A stretch of DNA of 64,000 nt from assembly GCA_036250195.1 (NCBI GenBank), contig JAVHZZ010000002.1, positions 273,219,460 through 273,283,459 of the forward strand, written 5' to 3'. Shown here one piece after another: positions 1 through 11,170 of this stretch. The notes under the pieces are model-generated. The model did no database searches. It was not told the origin of the DNA and saw only the letters and a program-made list of their open reading frames with translations. This DNA is from Mixophyes australis (lineage: Eukaryota > Chordata > Amphibia > Anura > Limnodynastidae). Position numbers and translations under genes: made by a program. Within the stretch, counting starts at the first letter, position 1. Every line of letters begins with the position of its first letter.

Positions 1-1660
1 AAGGTGGGTTTTTAGGGCCCGTTTGAAACTGGACAGATTAGGGGAAGTTCTGATGGAGGGAGGGAGCTTGTTCCAGTGGAGGGGGGCAGCGCGGGCGAAG
101 TCTTGGATACGTGCGTAGGAGGAGGTTATAAGGGGGGAAGAGAGGCGACGGTCAGAGGCAGAACGGAGAGGGCGGGATGGAGCAAAAATAGAGAGGAGGG
201 TGGAGATGTAGGGCGCAGTGGAGTTGGCGAGGGCCTTGTAGGTGAGTGTGAGGAGCTTAAAGAGGATTCTGAAGGGGAATGGGAGCCAGTGAAGGGCTAG
301 GTAAAAGGGGGAGATAGAAGAGGAGCGGCGAGAAAGGAAAATAAGCCTAGCGGCAGCGTTAATAACAGATCGAAGGGGATCGAGATGAGAGTGGGGGAGG
401 CCAGTGAGGAGGAGGTTGCAGTAGTCCAGGCGGGAGATGATCAGAGAGTGGATAAGGCATTTGGTGGCATCTTGGGAGAGGAAGGGTCGGATGCGAGCGA
501 TGTTACGCAGCTGGAAGCGGCAGAATTTAGCAAGAGAGAGGATGTGGGGGCCAAAGGAGAGAGAGGAGTCAAGGATGACACCAAGGCAGCGAATTTGGGG
601 GACAGAGGAGATAGAGATGTTGCCGATAGTGATGGAGAGGTCAGAAGGGGATGAGGTATGAGAGGGAGGAAAAACTATGAGCTCAGTTTTGGCAAGGTTA
701 AGTTTGAGGAATCAAGAGGACATCCAGGAGGCAGAGAGGCAGGTGGACACCCTAGAGAGGAGGGAGGGAGAGAGATCAGGAGAGGAGAGGTATAGTTGAG
801 TGTCATCAGCGTAAAGGTGGTAGCTGAAGCCGAAGGAGCTGATGAGTTCACCCAGGGAGGAGGTGTATAGAGAGAAGAGTAAGAGTCCTAGAACAGAGCC
901 CTGAGGGACCCCGACTGGAAGGGTGGACGGGGGGGAGATAGACCCAGAGGTGGTGACAGAGAAGGATCGGTGAGTAAGGTAAGAGGTGAACTAGGACAGG
1001 ACTGAGCCTGAGAGGCCGAAAGACTGGATATGAAGGAGGAGGGGGTGGTCAACGGTGTCAAAGGCTGCAGAGAGGTCAAGGAGGATGAGAAGGGAGAAGT
1101 GGCCCCTGGCTTTAACAGAGAGAAGGTCATTGGTGACTTTAGCCAGGACAGTTTCAGTGGAGTGGAGGGGGAGGAAACCAGACTGGAGAGGATCAAGGAG
1201 GGAGTATTCAGAAAGGTAGGAGGTGAGACGGCTGCAGACGAGCCTCTCGAGAATTTTTGAGGAAAAGGGAGAAGAGATATGGGGCGATAGTTTGAGAGAG
1301 AAGTGGGGTCGAGATTAGGTTTCTTAAGAATGGGGGATACGAGAGCATGTTTGAAGGAGGAGGGGAAGATGCCAGTGGAGAGGGAGAGATTAAAGAGGTG
1401 AGCGAGGTGAGAGCAGGTGGTGGGGGAAAGGGAGCGAAGAAGGTGGGAGGGGATGGGATCCAGGGGACAGGTAGTGGGGGGGAGGATGAAATGAGAGAGT
1501 GGACTTCCTCGCCGGTGGTGGGACGGAAGGAGTGGAGGGGAAGGTGGTTGGGGGGAGGACGGAAGAGTGAGAGGGGTGGAAGAGAGAGTGGAGGAGGAGA
1601 TTTCAAGTCGGATGGCCTCGATTTTAGAGGAGAAGAAGGAGGCGAAATCGGAGGCAATAT
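1..1660 (-). pseudogene. L2/CR1-clade LINE, reverse transcriptase region (3' half of ORF2)
   Basis: Conceptual translation of the minus strand, allowing frame changes, gives an ordered series of non-LTR reverse transcriptase motifs: NYRPIS near 1310, FDTVDH near 1050, VPQGSVLG near 900, YADDTQLY near 800, LDYCN near 430, LHWLPFPFRI near 280 and a terminal WNKLPPSIR block near 60. This order and the spacing match the L2/CR1 clade. The copy has stops and frameshifts, so it is a fossil. Its 3' end runs off the left edge of the window. The right boundary abuts an LTR fragment at about 1664. The plus strand is strikingly purine-rich and poor in T. The open frames on the plus strand here are shadows. 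Confidence 0.85.
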
Positions 1661-1663
1661 AGC

Positions 1664-2590
1664 TCTTATTGTATCAAAATATCTATATCACAGACTCAGA
1701 TTGTGTAACACTGCAGATATAATGTGTCAAATGTTTTTGTTTAGTGTATCCAGCCAAATGGCTAATTCAGTCAAGCCATTTCATTGTGTAATCAAGATAA
1801 CAGACACAGTGGGCCTGAGTCATTAAGAAGAGCAAAACAAAAAAGCAGAAACTATCCACCTTGGCAAAACTACATTTAAAATGTAGTACATTTAAAATGT
1901 GGGTGCAGATTTAAAGTTGGAGTAGGGCATGTCCTAGATCAACTTTAAATTTCAGTGTAAAAATAAAGCTATCAAGTATTTGTGTGCTACATGAAAAAGT
2001 AGCCAGCATTTTCTTTACATGCAAAATATAAGGAAAATACTTGCAGTGTAACATGGTTTGTTCCAGATCAAAATGTACTCCTTTTTTTGCTTTGCTCTCC
2101 TTAATGACTAAGGCCCTGTATGTCTAACAGTTAAATAATTTAATTGCCCACTGAAAGGGGGAGGATTAATTCATTGGACCCTACTCCCTGTGTAAATACC
2201 TAAGAATACAAGGAGGGCCGATCCTGGTGTACAAGACATCGCAAAATGGACTCTGTGTCAGGCATTGCAGTGCCATTGGAAGAAACCTTTACCAGGACAG
2301 GGTCTGTGTGAGCCAGTAGCCCATGCTGGGGGAAACAGGACTGTCTAGCTAAACGGTAGTTGTAATACTGTAGGAGGATACAATTCTGAAAGATACTGAG
2401 ATTATTACTTTGGAGTGCTGACTGCAAGAGGCTGCTGGCGGGTACACGCTACCATTTACCCTGTATCTTGAGAATGTTCTATGGTGTTATGCTGTCATGA
2501 TAAAACCTTTTTTTTGTATATACTCTGGTCAACCAGAGTGAGTTGATTCCCATGGAGGATAAGCACTGTCCCAGCTAAGAGTGGTTTACT
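1664..2590 (+). mobile_element. LTR fragment, retrovirus-like or LTR retrotransposon, interrupted by a MITE
   Basis: This segment is homologous, in reverse complement, to 11220-11900. Shared blocks include the CACAGACTCAGATTGTGTAAC segment, the CCAGCCAAA segment, the CAGGACAGGGTCTGTGTGAG segment and the CCCAGCTAAG end. The second copy reads as the 3' part of a 1.5-kb LTR ending in CACA. Here the left part is cut off at the L2 boundary, and a MITE sits inside at 1811-2116. No coding sequence is visible. Confidence 0.6.
1811..2116. mobile_element. MITE, GGGCCTGA family, copy 1
   Basis: The element begins GGGCCTGAGTCATTAAG and ends in the near-inverted CCTTAATGACTAAGGCCC. The interior matches the other two copies at 49606-49914 and 51516-51835, including the phrase about TTGTGTGCTACATGAAAAA. 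It has no ORF. The related LTR at 11220-11770 lacks it, so that copy supplies an empty site. Confidence 0.8.
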
Positions 2591-3128
2591 CATGGTCACT
2601 GACATGGAAAGACTTACTTAGCATGGGATATCCTTTCTTTCTTTCTTGCAAAAACAAATTTCCTCCAACATATGCCTACTGCATCAGAAATCATTACATT
2701 TACAATACAAAAATCAGTGCATTTGCAATTAAATACATCGGCGCATTGCCACACAATTTGAAATACATTTATACAATCAATTATTTCTAGGTGATCCAGT
2801 CATAATGACAAAAATAGTTGCAAAGTAAAATTAACACTATACTGTCCATGATGAAACTGTTCAGTTTTCAGTTGAGATTGCATAAATAGTGATATGTATG
2901 CCCGCACCCATCTATGCCAATACAAGTGTAAAGTGATTTGACATCACAGGTTCCTAATGTATGTGTCTTAACACTCAATTTCTTCCAGCACATTGTAAGT
3001 ATTAAATGAATAAGGGGGCAGCACTGCTTTGAACAGTATGGATTTTAAAAAATGTTTAATCTCATCTTGAATATTTCATTATTGAGTCCTCTAATCCTTA
3101 ACTCTATTTTTTGTTATCACTTTAACAG
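2591..3128. other. Intronic or intergenic sequence upstream of the first visible tetraspanin exon
   Basis: AT-rich sequence with no recognised gene or repeat. It ends in a pyrimidine-rich stretch and an AG acceptor before 3129. Confidence 0.5.
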
Positions 3129-3227
3129 GTTAAAGAAGAACCTTTTTTGCTTGAGTTGCAGAGGTATTACAAAGGAGACAACTCTACTGAAGTTTTCAGC
3201 CAGTCCTGGAACACCATTATGATCGCA
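3129..3227 (+). CDS. Tetraspanin, internal exon: start of the large extracellular loop
   Basis: This exon encodes 33 residues in phase 0, starting VKEEPFLLELQRYYKGDN and ending SWNTIMIA. It follows a TTTAACAG acceptor and is followed by a GTAAGA donor. The pattern of a helical loop start, then D/N-S-T-E-V-F and W-N-T-I-M, is what precedes the CCG motif in TSPAN18 and close relatives. Exons for the first three membrane segments are not in the window, so the gene is cut by the left edge. The next exon continues in the same frame at 5785. TSPAN18-like is my best family assignment, but another tetraspanin of this subgroup is possible. Confidence 0.85.
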
Positions 3228-3867
3228 GTAAGATTTATTCAGGCCTGGCGGTACACTTAACATGTAGCTAAACCTAAACCATTTTAATTATCTTTTTTTA
3301 AACTATGTGTAATAAACATATATTAGTATATGTGACAGTGATAAATAATTATTTAACATACATCAGATCTACAGATCTATCAGATCTCAGCATTTACATA
3401 CTTGGAGCTGCCAGGATGATGTCTCTCATGGGCCAGTATATTATTGTATGTGCTGACAGCAAAGAAAACGTTACTATTGTTATTGAAATTCTTTGCTCTG
3501 ATGTCTATTTTTGTGTTGCATGGCAAGTAAACAGGCAAGTGAGGGGAAATGTTTGCTGCATCATATTTAATAATATTGTTTGTATGCAACTAATCAGATT
3601 CTGGCAACCCATCATATTCTTTCAGCTTACTAGGGCATCTTAGAATATAGAAGCAAACATCTTATTGTTATATTTATAGCACATTTGGACACATTGCTCA
3701 TTTCTGCATACTCTGTGGTCCTGCCACCCACAGGTGACAGTGGTCATTAAGCCAGGCAAAATTCATTACGAGGTTTTTTGACCGGTACCACTTTGTCTGG
3801 TTATAACTCCTTACAAATTTGAAGTATTTACAAGTTGAGGCAGAACTGAATTACTTCACTGTTCGAT
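3228..3867. other. Tetraspanin intron, unremarkable part
   Basis: AT-rich intron sequence. The ORFs here on both strands have no recognisable protein features. Confidence 0.5.
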
Positions 3868-4700
3868 CCCGCGGCAGGCAGTTAGATTTACCACTAGAGG
3901 ACTTCTGAATCATGGTGTCTACTTTATCATCAAAGTGCAGGGAACCTTCAAAGGGGAGTATCAATAGACTATTTTTAGATTAAAAAGCTGCAGAAAATGG
4001 ACAGTGTCAGTGAGCTGTTTTATTCCTCTCTGTGTAACTTCAATGCTTTTCAGAAAATATTCTATATTATTTTTTTTCCGGGACATCAGTAGGAAGCGTC
4101 TCTCCCCATAGTCTGAGTACTCTGGCCACTGAAGCCATAGCTACCCCTTATTTCAAGGTGGTTCCAGAAGAAATAGGAAGCTTTTTTAAAACAATTTTTC
4201 ATGTTCCTAGCCAAATAATCTCTTAGCGGACCACCATCTTCTAAAAGAATAGTGGTTCTGGCTGATAAACTGGCTAATGATGCATCCATCAATTACTACT
4301 TGCTGCATAGGAAAATCTATTTCTCTTATTACAAGGAACTTTTGAAGTGCAGTGGAGGTTTGTGCTTCATTTACCTCTATGGAGTTAGGCAGAATCTCCA
4401 CATTATCCAAATAAAATAGTCTGGGTTCTTTAATTTAATCACTACTAGAGGATTCATCCACCTCTTTCAAAGAATCCAATTCTGAGAATGCCTGTCATCT
4501 AAGTCCATACTTGTCTGGGACCTTGCTCTCTTCACTCACTGCATATCACATAAATTCTCTTTGGTCACAAATGAATTTGTTAAGCTATAAATTCCTTCAG
4601 ATTCTGAGGATTATTTTCTATGGACTTGGAATTACCTTCTGTCCACAGACCCAGTGCTGCTAGCTTTACTCTCTTTCTTCCCCTCCACAGACTGTACAAG
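3868..4700 (-). pseudogene. DIRS-like retrotransposon gag fragment
   Basis: Minus-strand translation gives blocks typical of DIRS-1 type gag proteins in vertebrates: an acidic and serine-rich stretch near 4440, MMDASLASLS with LLEDGGPLRD near 4250, and a PFEGSLHFDDKVD block followed by KSSSGKS near 3900. Frames change between blocks and stops are present. No tyrosine recombinase or reverse transcriptase is visible next to it. It lies in a tetraspanin intron, antisense to the gene. The assignment rests on motif memory and would need a profile search. Confidence 0.6.
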
Positions 4701-5784
4701 AGTGCTGAGAGAGAATAGTATTACAAATGGCTAACTAGCTAAACATCTAGAAGCAAAGCATCCCTAACTTAGGCGTTTATCTTGGACGTGTGTTCTTTGG
4801 CATTTTGTGGGTGGAATCAGGCTCCATCCTGCTGCCAAATGTTTGGTTACTCTGCAGTGGACAGTGGTGCTTCTTCAGGGAGGAGGGGCTGTTAGCTAGC
4901 AGTTCTGAGGTATTGTACTCCATTTTGGCATCCTTTAATCACAGGCGCAGTGAATACACATGCACATAGAACTTTATTCGGCACATACATTCTATTTTCA
5001 ATTAGAATTCAAAGCTTTTCACCTCAATTGCTACCAAATGTAGAAACTAGCAGGCCCTGGGTAGCCAGCTTTGATCTTTGGCTGGCACCACCAGCTGTGC
5101 ATCACCGAGATCACAGTAGCGGGTAAGCCACTACACATACAGAAAACTACTACTTGTCTTCTCTATTCTCAGCTACTGACAGGAACTTCACACTTGGGAA
5201 AAGGAGAAGCTGCACTATATACTGCCTGTGGGCCTTTCTAATTTCCCTTCTCTGCCCAAAAGAAAGGAACTAGTTCATTGTAATGGCTGTCATGGAGGAA
5301 TTAAGATGTAACACAGTTTGTTAAATGAATTACTTGTGTACTTACCATTTGCTAAATTTTAAATAACCTTTAGATATCTCAGACACCTGAATTAGTATTT
5401 CCACATATTACAATATATGCTAGGCTTCAGCACTTGCATAAAAGTCATCCATGATCTTGTTAATTAATTCATAATGCGAATTAGCCAAATAGTGAGTATT
5501 GCTATGTAAAGATTATTGTAGAATTATAAACAATCATCCCAATTGTCCACCATATTTTATAGCATCCATTTTTAAAGCATATTACAGTATTCAGCATACA
5601 TGCCAACCATATTATACTGCTCCATGAGCTAGGACTATTTATTTCATGGGCAATTTTAAATGCAAAATAGAACTGTGCTGGTTTGGCATGCTGGGCAACA
5701 TCTTAAACATATTTACCTTTTTTGATTATTTCTTAACTGCCGTGTTACTAAATAGTTTATGCTCTATCTTTTTACCTGGCTTAG
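4701..5784. other. Tetraspanin intron, no feature seen
   Basis: No gene, terminal inverted repeat or poly-A tail recognised. It ends with a pyrimidine-rich tract and TTAG acceptor at 5784. Confidence 0.5.
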
Positions 5785-5964
5785 CTGTCCTGTTGTGGAA
5801 TATCTGGATTGAATGATTTTGATAACAGATCTCATTTCCATGACCTATATCCATTGGCTCCATGGCCGGAAGCATGCTGCAAGCGCGACAACCCTGTTTT
5901 GTCTGGAGTAATCAAGGACAAACAGAAGTGCATGGAGAATATACCAGACCACACCAATAATCAG
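5785..5964 (+). CDS. Tetraspanin, exon encoding the cysteine-rich extracellular loop
   Basis: Sixty codons in phase 0 between a TTAG acceptor and a GTAACA donor. The exon contains the hallmark CCG motif (residues 3-5 of the exon), then PEACC (22-26 region) and a single downstream Cys in KQKC. With the GC that opens the next exon this gives the six-cysteine pattern of many tetraspanins. In the family these cysteines form disulfides that shape the large extracellular loop used for partner binding in tetraspanin-enriched membrane domains. The exon is fully open and has no sign of decay, unlike its surroundings. Confidence 0.9.
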
Positions 5965-6039
5965 GTAACATATTTGCTAGGTTATAACTGAATTTCTGCA
6001 TTTCACATCATCTACTGCACATATATAAATAGATACATA

Positions 6040-6790
6040 TTCTGTGTGTGTGTGTGTGTGTGTATATATATACCTCCTGAGGAAGTCCTGTTTGAGGACG
6101 AAACGCGTAGAGGCTTCTTTCCAACTGTTCCTGTGTATTTGGGTCACCACACCATCAGTCGCTCCTGTGCGGAAGACTGTGGGAGGTTCCTGCTGTACCT
6201 GAGGACATGGTATATCTGATACCTGAATTTCAGATAAGCTTGCATTATTATTACTCTTTGTGAGTGTGCATTTTATATGTTAAAATCCTGATTAAATACT
6301 GTTACCTTGAAATACTACACCATATAGTGTATTATCTCCTTTTTTCTTACCCATTGAGTGGAAGAGAGATATGATGTTTACAGTATGCTGATGTTTTTGA
6401 CTGGAGACCAGACTTGCAGTTGCTGAGTATGCTGACCACATAATATTGAAAGTGAAGTGGTTGTTAAGCTGTGTTCCAGTCTTTGGATTAATCATACAGA
6501 TAAGCGATATAATTTCCTTTGGGTGTGTAATACTATGGTGATGGGCTATCACTAACACACTGCTTCTACTAATCCTATGCCTATATTATTCTGTCTTTTA
6601 TATGTGCGAACTGGACTCATACCCTTGGTCCTATAAGACCGTCCAGCAAACGTGGAACTTTGATCCATTGACTATATTATTATTTCCCCACTGAACCTGG
6701 GATAAATTCCTAGTAACACACCATTGTGCGCCGTATCCTTGTTTGACTTTCCATATATATATATATATATATAATGGTGAACAATTTTAT
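6040..6790 (+). mobile_element. Possible Penelope-like element terminal fragment
   Basis: The hammerhead-like motif at 6073-6113 and the flanking (GT)n/(TA)n and (AT)n tracts (6040-6072 and 6750-6773) suggest the terminal repeat of a Penelope-like element or derived non-autonomous copy. No reverse transcriptase is visible here. The limits are guesses set by the microsatellites. Confidence 0.3.
6073..6113 (+). ncRNA. Hammerhead ribozyme-like motif, type I
   Basis: The plus strand reads CCTC (stem I, 6073-6076), core CTGAGGA (6077-6083, fitting CUGANGA), one extra A, stem II GTCC/GGAC closed by a 7-nt loop (6085-6099), core GAAA (6100-6103), a minimal stem III C-GC-G with A-U closing (6103-6108), cleavage position A6109, and the stem I return strand GAGG (6110-6113). 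Hammerheads with a very short stem III are known from Penelope-like elements. The extra A before stem II departs from the strict consensus and could lower activity. A (GT)n/(TA)n microsatellite lies immediately 5'. Confidence 0.6.
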
Positions 6791-7218
6791 AACGATAGAT
6801 CGGACTCAGAAGGTGGGCATTTACTGGTGGGATCCTGGGCTTGAGTGTACCTCCATCCTTAAAGCACATTTTTGGTTCCTTGATGTTTACAAACAGCATT
6901 CAAAACGGCCATTCACAGCTGGTGTATTGTCAAAGCTTATCTATCTGTTGTCACCATGCAATGTCGCTAGATATTTCCTTCTAGAAGCCAGTCATGGCAA
7001 ACTGTGTTGTAGTTGTGGCCTGAAGTCATTCTGGGTAGGCGAAATTTCCCTTGCCCGACATAATCCCCAGAGTTCATCCAGTTTTAGGGAGTAATAGTTG
7101 TTCATGGCTCATGTTTCTTGCAACTCATCTGATAGACTTCCTCTGGGTGCTGTGTAGCCCATGCTGTGCTGTACCTAAAAGCCTCTTGGACCGCAACCAT
7201 CCTTTGCATCCTTCCCTG

Positions 7219-7540
7219 TGTCACACTCAGGATACAATCAGTCTAGATTTGCGCAGACCTAGCAAGGCGCGGAGTCTAACAGCCCCCTGGTTTTCAGCAA
7301 GAACCACCGCAAGGTGGAATGGACTTGGCTGCAAGGGAACTGCATGTCGTGGCCCTTGGTTTGAAATGGACCGCTCAAGAGAGGCGGTCAGTAACAACCC
7401 AGACTACCGAGCAGCAGTTGGATATTGGGAGATCTGTGATGAAGTCCATTGACAAGTGACTCCAGGGACGTTCCGAAACAGGTAAGATACCCGTATGGGT
7501 GTTGTCTAGGAATTTTATTTTGAGCGCAAATGTTGCCTTC
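7219..7540 (-). mobile_element. 3' LTR of a decayed Ty3/gypsy element
   Basis: The segment 7230-7362 matches 10475-10603 closely, both carrying GTCTAGATTTGCGCAGACC, the CCCCCTGG block and CTTGGCTGCAAGGGAACTGC. The left edge TGTCAC (7219) corresponds to the CA end of the LTR in the minus orientation. Beyond 7362 the two LTR copies diverge and only a weak match around the ACAGGTAAG segment remains, so the right limit is approximate. Confidence 0.6.
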
Positions 7541-7589
7541 TTGTTTTAGAACCGGGTCTGAAGGTTATGCAAATATTAAATCGTGAATA

Positions 7590-9470
7590 GAATAAAGATC
7601 ACCTGGCCTGACGAGAGTTCAAACACGTGGCAGACTGTAAATAAAATAAAAAAATTTGGTCAGTATAGATGATTATAGGAAAAGAAGCCCCCTCTAGAAG
7701 GTGTCTCCAATCCTCTAATGCTAATTTGATGGCAAGTAGCTCGCGGTCTCCTATCCCATCATTTTTCTCAGCAGAAGTAAATTTTTGAGAGAAGAATCTG
7801 CATGGTTGCATCTTCCCCATGGACGACCTTTGAGAGACAATGGCTCCCACTCTGATAGAGAAGGCATCAACCTCCAGCTGAAAGGAACGAGAGGTATCTG
7901 GTTGCTGCAACACTGGAGCTGTGGTAAAGGCCTCTTTAAGAAGAGAAAAGGCTCTAATTGCTTCAGGTGGCCAGGTTTTAGATTTGACAGAGCGTTTGGT
8001 TAGAGCAGTGATAGGTGCCACAAGAGAGGAGAAGCCTTGAATGAATTGCCTGTAGAAGTTAGCAAATCCTAAAAATCGTTGAATAGCCTTAAATTCAACA
8101 GGCTGAGGCCAATCCAGAACAGCTTGTAATTTTACTGGGTCTATTTGAAGACCAGAACCAGAGATAATAAACTCTAGGAAGGGAAGTTTCTCTTTCTCAA
8201 AAAAACATTTCGGAAGTTAACAACAAAATTTATATTGCCTGAGACGAGTTAGAACTGAAGACACAAGGGGGTAAATGTATGAACATGCGGGTTCTTCAAC
8301 ACCCGCGAGTTCAGCCCGTTCGGCGATTAAATTTCAAGTGCCACTGCATTGTAAAGGGAAACTTCCCTTTACAATGCAGCGCCGCTTGAAATTTAATTGC
8401 CGAACACGCTGAACACGCGGGTGTTGAAGAACCCGCATGTTCATACATTTACCCCATGTTCTCTATAACACTTTAGGTCTGTAGAGTAATTGAGTATGTC
8501 GTCAATGTAAATAATGACAAAACGGTATAGCATGTCCTGGAAAATCTAATTCATGAAGTGTTGAAAAACAGCTGTCCTGTTACATAACCTGAAGGGCATC
8601 ACTAAATATTCAAAATGACCATCGAATGCTGTTTTCGACTCATCTCCCCTTTTTATCCATATCAAATTGTAGGTACCTTGTAAATCTAGTTTGGAAAAGA
8701 TTGATGCTAATTTAAACTTGTCAAAAAGCTCAGAGATTAAAGGCAAAGGGTATCTATGTTTAATAGTGAACACATTAAGATTCCTATAATCAATGCATGG
8801 ACGCAGACCTCAGTCCTTTTTTTTTTTTTTTACAAAGAAAAATCCAGCTCCTACTGGAGAGGGAGACTTTCTAATAAACCCTCGCTTGAGATTGTCTTCA
8901 ATATATATGGACATGGCCAAAGATTCAGGCTGAGAGATAGAATAAACTCGTCCTCGAGTGGGGTTCTTATCTGGGAGTAAATTGATGGCACAATCCCAAT
9001 GGAGGTAATTTGGAGGCCTCCTCTTCATTGAATACATCAGAAAAATAAATTTAAGGGGCAGGAATCTCAGTAGGAACAGGAATCTCTGTAGGAATTTTTT
9101 TGACTGGAGCTAAAACCTGTCATAAACATTTAGAGAGAGACAGGATGACCCCCAAGATAGAATTTGCATGTTTTGCCAATCCAGAACGGGAGAGTAAATT
9201 CTTAACCATGGCAGTCCTAGAACTAGAGGGTTGATACTCTTAGGGATGACTAACAATGAAATAGTCTGCAAGTGTAGGGCTCGAATTTGCAGGGACATAG
9301 GAGCGGTGCGGAATTTTACTGATCCACTTTCAATTCTACTGCCAACAATAACAGTGAGCAGCTGGGCAGCAGCAGCTGCTGAAATGAAATTTCCAGCTGC
9401 GCCGGAGTCAATGAGAGCCAGTAGAGAAAGTTGGTGATTGGAGTCGCAAAAAAGATACTTCAATAGAGAA
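7590..9470 (-). pseudogene. Ty3/gypsy pol: protease, reverse transcriptase, RNase H start
   Basis: In minus-strand order: an aspartic protease block ALIDSGAAGNFI near 9400, a PVLDW linker near 9190, RT motifs with [11 protein letters not shown] and EYLVMPF near 8600-8690, the DD box just before a palindromic MITE at about 8500, then RT thumb and RNase H blocks RFLGFANFYRQFIQGF near 8060, LEVDAFSIRVGAI near 7870 and RELLAIKLALEDWRH near 7720. Stops and frameshifts break the frame, so it cannot make a full polyprotein. Integrase is missing: the coding trace ends near the left LTR. It lies antisense in a tetraspanin intron. Confidence 0.85.
8277..8455. mobile_element. Palindromic MITE, GGGGTAAATGTAT family
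   Basis: Starts GGGGGTAAATGTATGAACA and ends with the inverse, TGTTCATACATTTACCCC. The two halves are complementary over almost their full length, so the whole 179 bp can fold into one hairpin. It splits the gypsy reverse transcriptase. The same end sequence marks elements at 16939 and 38609-40155. Confidence 0.85.
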
Positions 9471-9526
9471 GTTGGAGTTACTGGAACGGATTCCTGAGAT
9501 GCCTACCCTAGCCTCGCCAGAGCCAT

Positions 9527-10438
9527 TTAGGCCTTCTCGTTTCCCAGCCGAATAAGGCATTTGCTCAGAAGATGACCTGATTCTCCACAATATAGGCAAA
9601 GATTACCCTTAAAGCATTTCTCCCTCTCCTCTGCAGTCAGACGTGATCGCTCTAGTTGCATTGGGTCTCCCTCTGGATAAATAGGAAACTGTGATCTAGG
9701 AGCAACCTGAGTAGGAGCGCGGTGAGATGGCTCTCTCTCTTGATTTCTTTTCTGAAAATGAATATCTATCTGATTCCATAGAGAAATTAAGGCATCAAGA
9801 GAAGAAGGGAGATCCCTACCAGTCAACTCATCCTTAATTCTTTCAGACAGTCCCTGCCAAAAGGTGGCGATGAGCGCCTCCTCATTCCACCGAAGCTCAG
9901 AAGCAAGGGTACGGAAATGAATAGCATACTGTCCCAATGGTAGTGGACCTTGGCACAATGGCAGAAGACCAGAGGCTGCACTGGAGACTCTGCCAGGTTC
10001 ATCAAAAGCTCTTTTGAAGGCCTCTAAAAATGTATTGTATGTTGGAAGGAGAGGGTGATTACGCTCTCAGAGAGATATGATATAGGCAATTTTGGTTCTG
10101 TCACTGGGAAAATTTCCAGACTGTAGTTCAAATTGAATAGAGCATTGGTTAATAAAACCCCTGCATGACTTGGGATCCCCATCAAATTTGGAGGGATTAG
10201 GAGTCCGCACCTGGGAGGGCCCAGCAGGAGTACTAACATTGGGAGCTACAGCTTCTTCAACTGAGGGGTTTGGAGGAGGATTGACATGGGAAGCCTGGGT
10301 ATTCTGCAATGTGTCCATTCGAGTAGAGAGACCCCTTAGAAATTGAAGAAGTTGTGCCTGGTTCTTCTCTTGCTCTTCTACCCGACCTACCAATTGCCCC
10401 AAAAGATCTCGTGTTGAGGGATTGCCAGATTCATCCAT
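9527..10438 (-). pseudogene. Ty3/gypsy gag
   Basis: The start codon at 10438 lies about 30 bp inside the 5' LTR. The N-terminal part (10067-10438) is a coiled-coil-like region with LVGRVEEQEKNQAQL, then a proline-rich linker and a capsid start KFDGDP. A second frame (9527-9958) carries the rest of capsid and a CCHC zinc knuckle C-x2-C-x4-H-x4-C near 9570 in CLYCGESGHLLSKC. The frame break between the two parts makes it a pseudogene. Gag of such elements packages the RNA in virus-like particles. Confidence 0.85.
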
Positions 10439-10469
10439 ATTAAAAAGTTTTTGGGGGTCAGATCAAACT

Positions 10470-11170
10470 GTCACACAGTCTAGATTTGCGCAGACCTAGC
10501 AAGCGCGGAGTCTAACAGCCCCCTGGTTTTCACCAAGAACCACCGCAAGGTGGGATGGACTTGGCTGCAAGGGAACTGCAGGTTGTGGCCCTTGGTTTGG
10601 TCACTAGACGTGAGCGAAATGGAAGAAACTGACAATATAATAGGAGTAGTAATTTGGTACCTTGAGGATGTTGTGGTCTCCAATAAACGACAGGAGATGA
10701 CAGTCTGAGCAGAGCAGGTGGAGAGTCTGGATACAAGCTGGTTCGGTACACAGGTCACATGGAAGCAGTACACAGGATATGACAGGAGAGTAGTCTGGTA
10801 TACAAGCCGGTTCTGTACACAGGTCAGATGGCAGCGGTACACAGGATTTGACAGGAGAGTGGTCTGGTATACAAGGTGGTTCGGTACACAGGTGAGAATT
10901 CAAAGATGCAAGTAACCCGGGAGCCAGGACAGGAACACAGGATAATAGCAACAGAGCTCTGGAGACACAAGGACAGAGTCAGGAGGACTAACCTGTTGAT
11001 CTGACACAAGTATGATGTCAGATCCTCCTTTTTATTTTGAACTATCCACCTCAGGGTCACATGAGAGATCCGACTGGGAGTTACGTGACCTCCCCACTGC
11101 GAACCCGGAAGTGCGCTGCCGGCACTGGAGCGAGGACAGGTAAGCGTTCTTACACCCGGTTCTTATGACA
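10470..11170 (-). mobile_element. 5' LTR of the Ty3/gypsy element
   Basis: The minus strand begins TGTCATAAGAACCGGGTGTA at 11170 and ends TGTGACA at 10470, giving the TG...CA ends of an LTR of 701 bp. It abuts the gag leader on one side. Internal short tandem-like blocks about 50 bp long are seen around 10720-10900, each with GGTACACAGGT-like cores. The matching 3' LTR is at 7219. Confidence 0.75.

Noticed and set aside
1..1830. Plus-strand glycine/glutamate-rich ORFs
   Set aside because: Antisense shadows of the L2-type reverse transcriptase on the minus strand.
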